A stretch of 64,000 nucleotides of DNA from Pelomonas asaccharophilus_A (GTDB lineage Bacteria; Pseudomonadota; Gammaproteobacteria; Burkholderiales; Burkholderiaceae_C), in NCBI RefSeq assembly GCF_031458115.1, contig NZ_JAVDXV010000006.1:310001-374000 (forward strand), written 5' to 3'. Of this stretch, positions 49,614 through 62,594 are shown one piece after another (the stretch's first letter is position 1; every line of letters starts with the position of its first letter). The notes under the pieces are model-generated. The model was not told the origin of the DNA. It did not search any database and worked only from the letters and a program-made list of their open reading frames with translations. The position numbers and the translations under genes are program-made.

Positions 49614-50945
49614 TCAGGCGGACACGGCGTCCACCAGTCGCTGGGCGCAGCGCTGGGCCACGCCGGCGTCCGACGCTTCCACCATCACGCGCAGCAGCGG
49701 CTCGGTGCCGGACGCACGGATCAGCACCCGCCCGCGGTTGCCCAACTCGGCGACGACGGCGGTCTGCTCGTCCGCCAGGCGCTGGTTGCTCTTCCAGTCC
49801 TGGCCCGCGGCCAGGCGCACGTTGATCAGCGTCTGCGGGAACAGCTCCACGCCGGACAATTGCTCGGCAATGCCCCGCCCGCTGCGGCACACCGCCTGCA
49901 GCACCAGCAAGGCGCTGACGATGCCGTCGCCGGTGGTGTGCTTGTCCAGCGCCAGCAGGTGGCCGGAGCCCTCACCGCCCAGCTGCCAACCGCGCGCGGC
50001 CAGTTCTTCCAGCACATAGCGGTCGCCCACCTTGGCGCGCACGAAATCGACATCGCGCGAGCGCAGCGCCACCTCCACGGCCATGTTGGTCATCAGCGTG
50101 CCGACGGCACCCGGCACGCGCTGGCCCTGGGCCAGGCGGTCCGCGACCATCACGTACAGCAGCTCGTCGCCGTTGTAGAGCCGGCCGCTGGCGTCCACCA
50201 GCTGCAGCCGGTCGGCGTCGCCGTCCAGTGCGATGCCGTAGTGCGCGCCGTTGGCCTTTACCGCCTCCACCAGCGCACCGGGCGCCGTCGCGCCGAAGCC
50301 GGCGTTGATGTTGAAGCCATCGGGCTTGCAGCCGATCGAGATGACCTCGGCGCCCAGCTCATGGAAGACGTCGGGCGCGACGTGATAGGCCGCGCCATGG
50401 GCCGCGTCGACGACGATCTTCAGGCCCTTCAGCGTCAGGTCCGAGCCGAAGCTGGCCTTGCAGAACTCGATGTAGCGGCCGCGCGCGTCTTCCAGCCGCT
50501 TGGCACGGCCCAGGCTGGCGGAGTCCACCCATTGCGGCGCGTCGTCCAGCGCGGACTCGACCGCCAGCTCCCAGGCGTCCGGCAGCTTCTCGCCCTTGGC
50601 GGAGAAGAACTTGATGCCGTTGTCCTGGAAGGGGTTGTGCGAGGCGCTGATGACGACGCCCAGGTCCTGGCGCAGCGCGCGGGTCAGGTAGGCCACGCCG
50701 GGCGTCGGCAGCGGGCCGGTCAGCAGCACGTTGACGCCGGCCGATGCAAAGCCGGCTTCAAGCGCCGATTCGATCATGTAGCCCGAGATGCGCGTGTCCT
50801 TGCCGATCAGCACCGTCGGGCGCGGGTTGTTCTTGCGCAGCACGCGGCCCACCGCATGTCCCAGTCGCAGCATGAAGTCCGGCGTGATGGGATCCTGGCC
50901 GACCGTGCCCCGAATGCCGTCGGTTCCGAAATATTTGCGGCTCAT
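49614..50945 (-). CDS. glmM: Phosphoglucosamine mutase
   Basis: 443-residue enzyme converting glucosamine-6-phosphate to glucosamine-1-phosphate for UDP-GlcNAc, needed for peptidoglycan and LPS. The N-terminal YFGTDGIRGTVGQDP is standard; the phosphoserine loop is VISASHNPFQDNG; the metal loop is ALDGDADRLQL; the sugar loop is GEGSGHL; the C-terminal phosphate site is RASGTEPLLRVM. It starts at ATG 50945, 13 bases after folP. Confidence 0.98.
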   Translation of the reverse strand: MSRKYFGTDGIRGTVGQDPITPDFMLRLGHAVGRVLRKNNPRPTVLIGKDTRISGYMIESALEAGFASAGVNVLLTGPLPTPGVAYLTRALRQDLGVVISASHNPFQDNGIKFFSAKGEKLPDAWELAVESALDDAPQWVDSASLGRAKRLEDARGRYIEFCKASFGSDLTLKGLKIVVDAAHGAAYHVAPDVFHELGAEVISIGCKPDGFNINAGFGATAPGALVEAVKANGAHYGIALDGDADRLQLVDASGRLYNGDELLYVMVADRLAQGQRVPGAVGTLMTNMAVEVALRSRDVDFVRAKVGDRYVLEELAARGWQLGGEGSGHLLALDKHTTGDGIVSALLVLQAVCRSGRGIAEQLSGVELFPQTLINVRLAAGQDWKSNQRLADEQTAVVAELGNRGRVLIRASGTEPLLRVMVEASDAGVAQRCAQRLVDAVSA

Positions 50946-50958
50946 CGAGCTCTTCCTT

Positions 50959-51801
50959 TTATTCAGTGGGGCCGATTTTCGCCGCATCGACGGCCGCCCA
51001 CACCTTGAGTGCGTCCACCGTGGCAGCGACATCGTGCACACGAATCACGTTCGCGCCTGCGCTGACGGCCCGCAAGGCGGCGGCGATGCTGGCCGGCAGC
51101 CGTTGCTCGACCGGCCGGCCGGTGATTTCACCCAGCGTCCGCTTGCGTGACCAGCCCACCAGCAGCGGGTAGCCCAGGTCAGCCAAACGCTGTTGGCCGG
51201 CGAACAGGCGCAGGTTGTGCTCCGCGGTCTTCGCGAAGCCATAGCCCGGATCCAGCGCGATGGCGTCAGCCGGAATGCCCGAGTCGAGCGCCGCCTGCGC
51301 CCGCTGGGCCAGGAAGGCGCCCACCTCGGCCACCACGTCGCCGTAGACGGCCAGATCCATCATGGATGCCGGCTCGCCGCGCATGTGCATCAGGCACACG
51401 CCGGCACCGCTGCCCGCCACGGCGGCCAGCGCGCCGGGCTTCTGCAGCGCCTGCACGTCGTTGATGATGTCGGCGCCCGCGTCCAGCGCGCGGCGCATGA
51501 CTTCGGGCTTGCAGGTGTCCACCGAGACCGGCACGCCCAGCTGCAGCGCAGCAGTCAGCACATCGGCGATGCGCTCCCACTCCATATCGGCGTCCACGCG
51601 CGGCGCGCCGGGGCGGGTGGACTCGCCACCGATGTCCAGGATGTCGGCTCCTTCCGCCACCAGCCGCTCGCAATGCGCGATCGCGGTGCGCGTGTCGTCG
51701 TGGCTGCCACCATCCGAGAAGGAGTCGGGCGTCACGTTGACGATGCCCATCACGCGGGGGCGGCTGAGGTCAACGCGGAAGCGGCGGGTCTGCCAGTGCA
51801 T
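50959..51801 (-). CDS. folP: Dihydropteroate synthase
   Basis: 280-residue TIM-barrel enzyme joining p-aminobenzoate to dihydropterin pyrophosphate in folate synthesis. Signature 1 is MGIVNVTPDSFSDGG, followed by DILDIGGESTRPGA, VSVDTCKPEV, IINDVQAL, LDPGYGFAKTAEHN, VGWSRKRTLG and the C-terminal RVHDVAATVDALKVW. It lies between the ftsH terminator and glmM, the usual ftsH-folP-glmM order. Confidence 0.98.
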   Translation of the reverse strand: MHWQTRRFRVDLSRPRVMGIVNVTPDSFSDGGSHDDTRTAIAHCERLVAEGADILDIGGESTRPGAPRVDADMEWERIADVLTAALQLGVPVSVDTCKPEVMRRALDAGADIINDVQALQKPGALAAVAGSGAGVCLMHMRGEPASMMDLAVYGDVVAEVGAFLAQRAQAALDSGIPADAIALDPGYGFAKTAEHNLRLFAGQQRLADLGYPLLVGWSRKRTLGEITGRPVEQRLPASIAAALRAVSAGANVIRVHDVAATVDALKVWAAVDAAKIGPTE

Positions 51802-51813
51802 GGTCTTCGCAAT

Positions 51814-51840
51814 GAAAAAGGCCCGGCGGAAGCCGGGCCT
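51814..51840 (-). terminator. ftsH terminator hairpin
   Basis: Stem AGGCCCGGC (51819-51827), loop GGAA, stem GCCGGGCCT (51832-51840). On the minus strand it is followed by TTTTTCATT, so it should end or reduce transcription between ftsH and folP, although folP follows within 20 bases. Confidence 0.85.
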
Positions 51841-51857
51841 GGTGATGCTGTCGAGGA

Positions 51858-53765
<1,908 letters not shown>

Positions 53766-53850
53766 TGCGACTCCTTGGCCCTGATGGCCCAGCGCGGGTT
53801 TCAGGACAGTGGGGGCGATTTTAGGGGCGGCAAGGGGGCTACCCCTGTAA

Positions 53851-54525
53851 TCAGCGGTTTTTCAACCCGATGCCGACCAAGAATGTCTCGGAAGAGCGGA
53901 TGCGGGACGCCTTGGGCTTCACGACTTTGAACACCTTGAAGTGCGCCTTGAAGAGGTCCACAAGCTCGTTGTAGCCGCTGCCATGGAAGACTTTGGCCAC
54001 CAGAGCGCCGTCGGGCTTGAGGTGCTTGTCGGAGAAATCGACGGCCAGTTCGATCAGGTTGGAGATACGGGCGGCGTCCGTCGATGCAATGCCCGACAGG
54101 TTGGGCGCCATGTCCGACACGACGACGTCCACCGGCCGGCCGGCCAGGGCTTCTTCGAGCTGGGTCAGCACGGCGTCTTCCTGGAAGTCGCCCTGGATGA
54201 ACTGCACGCCCTCGATGGGCTCGAACTCCAGCAGGTCCAGCGCGATGATGGTGCCGTTGAGCTGGCCCACCGCCGCCCCGCCGCGTCCCGCCTCCGTGGG
54301 CGCGAACTTGCGGCGCAGGTACTGGCTCCAGGCGCCGGGCGTCGCGCCCAGGTCGACGACCACCTGGCCCGGCCGGATCAGCTTCAGCTCCTCGTCGATC
54401 TCCTTGAGCTTGTAAGCCGCGCGCGAGCGGTAGCCGTCCTTCTGCGCCTGCTGCACATAGGGGTCGCTGACGTGGTTGTTCAACCACGCCTTGTTGAGTT
54501 TTTTGCTTTTTGTCTGCGTTTTCAT
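53851..54525 (-). CDS. rlmE: 23S rRNA 2'-O-ribose U2552 methyltransferase
   Basis: 224-residue FtsJ/RrmJ-type enzyme that methylates U2552 late in 50S assembly. The basic N-terminus precedes YRSRAAYKLKEIDEELKL (first catalytic lysine), the SAM loop VVVDLGATPGAWSQYL, catalytic Asp in VVSDMAPNLSG and Lys in LVAKVFHGSG. An ~8-residue insert (EAGRGGAAV) follows motif I. Order rlmE-ftsH is widely conserved. It diverges from yhbY with only 20 bases between. Confidence 0.97.
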   Translation of the reverse strand: MKTQTKSKKLNKAWLNNHVSDPYVQQAQKDGYRSRAAYKLKEIDEELKLIRPGQVVVDLGATPGAWSQYLRRKFAPTEAGRGGAAVGQLNGTIIALDLLEFEPIEGVQFIQGDFQEDAVLTQLEEALAGRPVDVVVSDMAPNLSGIASTDAARISNLIELAVDFSDKHLKPDGALVAKVFHGSGYNELVDLFKAHFKVFKVVKPKASRIRSSETFLVGIGLKNR

Positions 54526-54545
54526 GCCTACGGGATAATACGGTG
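54510..54545. promoter_or_regulatory. Overlapping divergent promoters, rlmE / yhbY
   Basis: The 20-base gap contains GGGATAATA. Plus strand: -10 GATAAT (54534-54539) with TTGTCT (54510-54515) 18 bases upstream. Minus strand: -10 TATTAT (54540-54535); no good -35. Transcripts would start at or within a few bases of the start codons, giving leaderless or nearly leaderless messages. Confidence 0.5.
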
Positions 54546-55025
54546 ATGCCTCAAATCATCCTGACCCCCGCCCAGCGCAAGGACAAGCGCGCCGATGCCC
54601 ATCATCTCGATCCGGTCGTGATGATCGGCGGAGACGGTCTGACGCCGGCCGTCGTGAAGGAAACCGACGCCGCGTTGAAGTCCCACGGCCTCATCAAGGT
54701 CCGCGTGCTCGGCGACGACCGCGAGGCGCGCGAGGCGATGTTCGCGCAGCTGTGCGACGAGCTGAACGCCGCGCCCATCCAGCACATCGGCAAGCTGCTG
54801 GTGCTGTGGCGGCCCATCCCCGAGAAGGCCAAGGTGGAACGCGAACACGCGATGCCCGGCCCGCGCGTCGTCAAGATCGTCAAGTTCTCCAAGAGCGGCA
54901 ACGGTCGCCCTCAGATCAACAAGGTCAAGGTCATGGGCAACGAGCGCGTGACCCAGGGCGGCGAGATCAAGCGCGTGAAGAAGCGCGCCGTCAGCACCAG
55001 CGTCAAGAAGCGCGTCGCTGACTGA
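54546..55025 (+). CDS. yhbY: YhbY-family RNA-binding protein (CRS1-YhbY domain)
   Basis: 159-residue protein. The CRM domain (about 1-97) has the family pattern LTPAQRKDKRADAHHLDPVV, MIGGDGLTPAVVKETDAAL and LCDELNAAPIQHIGKLLVLW; YhbY associates with pre-50S ribosomes. The C-terminal ~55 residues are basic (Lys/Arg-rich) and extend beyond the ~97-residue enterobacterial protein. The 3' end overlaps the convergent DUF4149 gene by 23 bases. Confidence 0.94.
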   Translation: MPQIILTPAQRKDKRADAHHLDPVVMIGGDGLTPAVVKETDAALKSHGLIKVRVLGDDREAREAMFAQLCDELNAAPIQHIGKLLVLWRPIPEKAKVEREHAMPGPRVVKIVKFSKSGNGRPQINKVKVMGNERVTQGGEIKRVKKRAVSTSVKKRVAD

Positions 55026-55446
55026 TCCAGGCCAGGGCCAGCACCGCGAGGCCCTTCACGCCGAAGAACGCCAGCGAGGCGCCATGCAGCGCCGCGAATG
55101 ACGCAACGCCGGTGCCGGCCCTGGCATCGGCCATCATCGGCTGCAGGCCGTAGTAGCCGGCAATCGTGCAGAACAGCGCCACCGCCGGCAGCAGCAGCCG
55201 GGCGGAGAACTGGTCGCTTGTTCCGCCCGCCTCCACCGTGTCGCGTGAGATACGCCGCTCGATCAGCATCAGCATCAGACCCAGCGCAAGGCTGATCTGC
55301 GCCTCCAGCGCGAACACGCGCGCCACATAGCCCCCCGCCTGCGCCCGCTCCAGCACGGCAAAGGCGCTGGGCGTGGCCACGAAGGCGATGCAAAGCAAAA
55401 GGCCGCCCCACAGGGCGGCCAGCAGGGCTTGAAGCCGGGCGAACAT
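55003..55446 (-). CDS. DUF4149-type small membrane protein
   Basis: 147-residue membrane protein with four helices: LQALLAALWGGLLLCIAFVA, ALEAQISLALGLMLML, LLLPAVALFCTIAGYYGLQP and ASLAFFGVKGLAVLALAWIS. This layout and the position between greA and yhbY match DUF4149 proteins of this order; function unknown. ATG 55446 overlaps the greA stop by one base (TGATG). Confidence 0.85.
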   Translation of the reverse strand: MFARLQALLAALWGGLLLCIAFVATPSAFAVLERAQAGGYVARVFALEAQISLALGLMLMLIERRISRDTVEAGGTSDQFSARLLLPAVALFCTIAGYYGLQPMMADARAGTGVASFAALHGASLAFFGVKGLAVLALAWISQRRAS

Positions 55447-55922
55447 CACTCGTAGCGCACCTTGATGATCTCGTAGCGGCGCACGCCGCCCGGGGCTTGC
55501 ACCTCGGCCGTGTCGCCGGCTTCCTTGCCGATCAGCGCGCGCGCGATGGGTGAGCCGATGGAGATGCGGCCCAGCTTGATGTCGGCCTCGTCGTCGCCGG
55601 TGATCTGGTAGGTCACGGCGTTGCCGCTGTCTTCATCTTCCAGGTCCACCGTGGCGCCGAACACCACGCGGCCGCCGGCATCCAGCGTGGACGGGTCGAT
55701 GATCTGCGCGACCGACAGCTTGCCCTCGACTTCCAGGATGCGGCCTTCGATGAAGCCCTGCTTGTCCTTGGCCGCGTCGTACTCGGCGTTTTCGCTCAGG
55801 TCGCCCTGGGCACGCGCCTCCGCAATCGCCAGGATGACGGCCGGGCGTTCCACGGTCTTCAGGCGGTGCAGCTCTTCCTTCAGCGCCTCGGCGCCGCGCT
55901 TGGTCAGGGGGATGGTGCTCAT
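55446..55922 (-). CDS. greA: Transcription elongation factor GreA
   Basis: 158-residue factor that rescues backtracked RNA polymerase by stimulating transcript cleavage. The N-terminal coiled coil includes the acidic tip ARAQGDLSENAEYDAAKDKQ (DxxENxEY-type residues), and the C-terminal domain includes GRISIGSPIARALIGKEAGD. ATG 55922 follows a large terminator hairpin after carB. Confidence 0.98.
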   Translation of the reverse strand: MSTIPLTKRGAEALKEELHRLKTVERPAVILAIAEARAQGDLSENAEYDAAKDKQGFIEGRILEVEGKLSVAQIIDPSTLDAGGRVVFGATVDLEDEDSGNAVTYQITGDDEADIKLGRISIGSPIARALIGKEAGDTAEVQAPGGVRRYEIIKVRYE

Positions 55923-55939
55923 ATCGTTTCGGTCAGGGC

Positions 55940-55988
55940 AAAAAGAGACCGCCGCTGCGGCCCGGGCGCTCCCGGGCGGCTGCGGCGG
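55940..55988 (-). terminator. carB terminator
   Basis: Large interrupted hairpin: outer CCGCCGC/GCGGCGG (from 55949 and to 55988), inner CCCGGG-cgct-CCCGGG (55961-55976). On the minus strand it is followed by TCTCTTTTT. It separates carB from greA. Confidence 0.88.
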
Positions 55989-56006
55989 AATCAATGAGCG
56001 CAGATT

Positions 56007-59282
<3,276 letters not shown>

Positions 59283-59303
59283 GGCGGTCTGCGCTCTTGG
59301 AAC

Positions 59304-59945
59304 TTAGAGGGTGGCCGTGGCCAGCTTGGCCCCGAACCCAACGAAAAGGGCTCCGACGCCGGCATTCGCAGCGCCCGAGAGACGACGCCTCGCACGGAAA
59401 GCCGCCGCGAGGCGGGCGCCGGCAAAGATCAGCGTCGAGAGGTAGAGAAAGCTCAGAACCTGGATGATGGAACCCAGGATCAGGAAGGTCAGCGCGGGAT
59501 GCGGGTAGGCCGGATCGACGAACTGGATGAAGAAGGACAGCAGGAAGGCGATGGCCTTGGGGTTCAGCAGGCTGACGACCAGCGCCTTCTTGAACGGCTG
59601 GGCGGCATCCACGACGCGGGGCGCTTGTTCGGCCTGCACTTCGCCACGCCAGCTCTTCATGCCGCCGCGCAGCAGCTGGATGCCGATCCAGCCCAGGTAG
59701 GCCGCGCCGACCATCTTCACGACGAAGAAGATCTGCGGGCTGGCCATCAGCAGCGACGCGCCACCGGCGGCCGCGGCCGTCATCAGCACCGCGTCGCCCA
59801 CGAACACGCCGCACGCCGCTGTGTAGCCCGCGCGCACGCCGCGTTGGGCGGCGACGGACAGCACGTATAGCGAGTTGGGCCCCGGCAGCAGGATGATGAA
59901 GATCGCTGCCGCGAGGTAGGTGCCGAGGTCGGTGATGCCGAACAT
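59304..59945 (-). CDS. leuE: LysE/LeuE-family amino acid exporter
   Basis: 213-residue RhtB/LysE-type efflux protein with about six membrane helices; the signature FIILLPGPNSLYVLSVAAQRG follows the first helix, and SLLNPKAIAFLLSFF is typical. LeuE members export leucine and analogues. Its place between carA and carB is common in Burkholderiales. The gap to carA is about 10 bases, so it is co-transcribed. Confidence 0.9.
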   Translation of the reverse strand: MFGITDLGTYLAAAIFIILLPGPNSLYVLSVAAQRGVRAGYTAACGVFVGDAVLMTAAAAGGASLLMASPQIFFVVKMVGAAYLGWIGIQLLRGGMKSWRGEVQAEQAPRVVDAAQPFKKALVVSLLNPKAIAFLLSFFIQFVDPAYPHPALTFLILGSIIQVLSFLYLSTLIFAGARLAAAFRARRRLSGAANAGVGALFVGFGAKLATATL

Positions 59946-59955
59946 GGCTCTTACC

Positions 59956-61116
<1,161 letters not shown>

Positions 61117-61284
61117 AAAGGGTCTCCGCAAGTGGATCGCGTGCCCAGCATCAACCCGTCCGAAGACGGGTCAACTTGTAGAAACCGAGGGGTTTTGGCG
61201 CCGGGCAGCGTAGGGTTCAGGTAAACCCATCGAGTATAGCCGACTGGGGTAAGTACGGAGGCTTCGTGACCGGCTTGTGACGCC
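61117..61284 (-). promoter_or_regulatory. carA promoter/leader with UUCG hairpin
   Basis: On the minus strand a -10-like TATACT lies at 61238-61233 (no good -35). It is followed about 60 bases later by the hairpin ACCCGTC-ttcg-GACGGGT (61171-61154), a 7-bp stem on a very stable UUCG loop. No T-run follows, so it is not a simple terminator. It lies about 40 bases before the start codon. Confidence 0.5.
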
Positions 61285-61686
61285 TCAAAGTGCCGCGATG
61301 CCGGCCTTGGCGATCTCCACATCTTCGCTGGACTTGACGCCGCTGACACCCACCGCGCCCACCACCTGGCCGTCCACCAGGATGGGCACCCCGCCTTCCA
61401 GCAGGCCTTGCAGGCCCGGCACGCTGAGGAAGGAGTAGCGCCCCTGATTGATCAGGTCCTCGTAGATCTTGCTTTCGCGCTTGCCCAGCGCCGACGTGTG
61501 CGCCTTGGCAGGAGCGATCTGGGCCGAGATGGGCGCCGCGCCGTCCAGACGCTGCAACCACAGCAGGTGGCCGCCGGCATCCACGATGGCGATGGACACG
61601 GCCCAGCCTTTTTGCTGGGCATGGGCTTCGGCGGCGGCTGCGATGCGCTTGACGTCGGAGAGTTCGAGTTGGGCTTGCTGCTTCAT
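61285..61686 (-). CDS. GlcG/HbpS-family protein (DUF336)
   Basis: 133-residue cytosolic-looking protein of the GlcG/HbpS fold. Core segments: VSIAIVDAGGHLLWLQRLDGA, PAKAHTSALGKRES and LLEGGVPILVDGQVVGAVGVSG. Some relatives bind haem or are diol-dehydratase-associated; no partner is adjacent here, so function is unassigned. Start ATG 61686. Confidence 0.9.
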   Translation of the reverse strand: MKQQAQLELSDVKRIAAAAEAHAQQKGWAVSIAIVDAGGHLLWLQRLDGAAPISAQIAPAKAHTSALGKRESKIYEDLINQGRYSFLSVPGLQGLLEGGVPILVDGQVVGAVGVSGVKSSEDVEIAKAGIAAL

Positions 61687-61780
61687 GGTCTTGCGTTTCA
61701 AGGAACAGCCCTCAATGTAGCCGCCTGGCAGCGACCTAGAATCGATGCGGTTTTCATTGCTCCCTCGGAGGACAGACATC

Positions 61781-62473
61781 ATGAACGACAGCCTGCAAAC
61801 CCAATACGGCTATGCCGCCCCGGGCCTGGCCGCCGACCGTCAGCGCGTGCTGCGCAACACCTACTGGCTGCTGGCCCTGTCGCTGGTGCCGACCGTGCTG
61901 GGCGCCTGGATCGGCGTCGCCACCGGCTTCATGGCCACGATGGGCTTCGGCATCAGCACCATCGTGTTCTTCGTCGGCGCCTTCGGCCTGATGTTCGTCA
62001 TCGAGAAGACGAAGAACAGCAGCATGGGCGTCGTCGCCCTGCTGGGCTTCACCTTCTTCATGGGCCTGATGCTGTCGCGCCTGATTGCGCAGGTGCTGGG
62101 CTACCGCAACGGTGCCAGCCTGATCATGACGGCCTTCGGCGGCACGGCAGCGATCTTCTTCGCAATGGCCAGCCTCGCCACGGTCATCAAGCGCGACCTG
62201 TCCAACATGGGCAAGTTCCTGTTCGTCGGCGCCATCATCCTGATGGTCGCGGGCATCGCCAACATCTTCCTGCAGTCGTCGGCGCTGATGCTGACCATCC
62301 TGGTGCTGGTGCTGGGCGTGTTCTCGGCCTTCATGCTGTACGACATCAAGCGCGTCATCGACGGCGGCGAGACCAACTACATCAGCGCCACGCTGGCCAT
62401 CTACCTGGACATCTACAACGTGTTCCAGAGCCTGCTGTCGCTGCTGGGCATCTTCGGCGGCGAGCGCGACTGA
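61781..62473 (+). CDS. Bax inhibitor-1/YccA family membrane protein
   Basis: 230-residue protein with seven membrane helices of the BI-1 (TMBIM) family; in E. coli YccA interacts with FtsH. Conserved parts are NTYWLLALSLVPTVLGAWIG, LSRLIAQVLGY, VIKRDLSNMGKFLFVGAI and the C-terminal MLYDIKRVIDGGETNYISAT with YLDIYNVFQSLLSLLGIF. ATG 61781 is preceded by GGAGGA. A -10-like TAGAAT lies at 61737-61742. Confidence 0.93.
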   Translation: MNDSLQTQYGYAAPGLAADRQRVLRNTYWLLALSLVPTVLGAWIGVATGFMATMGFGISTIVFFVGAFGLMFVIEKTKNSSMGVVALLGFTFFMGLMLSRLIAQVLGYRNGASLIMTAFGGTAAIFFAMASLATVIKRDLSNMGKFLFVGAIILMVAGIANIFLQSSALMLTILVLVLGVFSAFMLYDIKRVIDGGETNYISATLAIYLDIYNVFQSLLSLLGIFGGERD

Positions 62474-62486
62474 TCGACCCACCCCC

Positions 62487-62555
62487 GGAGGCGCTTCCGC
62501 GCCTCCCCCTCAAGGGGGCGCTGCCAGTGGCCCGGCGAAGCCGGTTCCACGGCAG
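62487..62555. repeat. Three-hairpin intergenic element
   Basis: Between convergent genes: GGAGGCGC-ttcc-GCGCCTCC (62487-62506); CCCCCT-ca-AGGGGG (62505-62518); and a long interrupted hairpin at 62521-62555 with outer CTGCC/GGCAG, middle GTGG/CCAC and inner CCGGC-gaa-GCCGG. It resembles GC-rich intergenic repeats common in this bacterial group, but only one copy is in this window. Confidence 0.6.
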
Positions 62556-62566
62556 CCGCTTGATGA

Positions 62567-62594
62567 AGGAGCCTGCTGACGCGGCTCCTTTTTT
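62567..62594 (+). terminator. Intrinsic terminator after the Bax-inhibitor-1 gene
   Basis: Stem AGGAGCC (62567-62573) with GGCTCCT (62583-62589), 9-base loop, followed by a T-run to 62594. The T-run touches the TAA stop of the convergent glycosidase gene. Confidence 0.88.
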
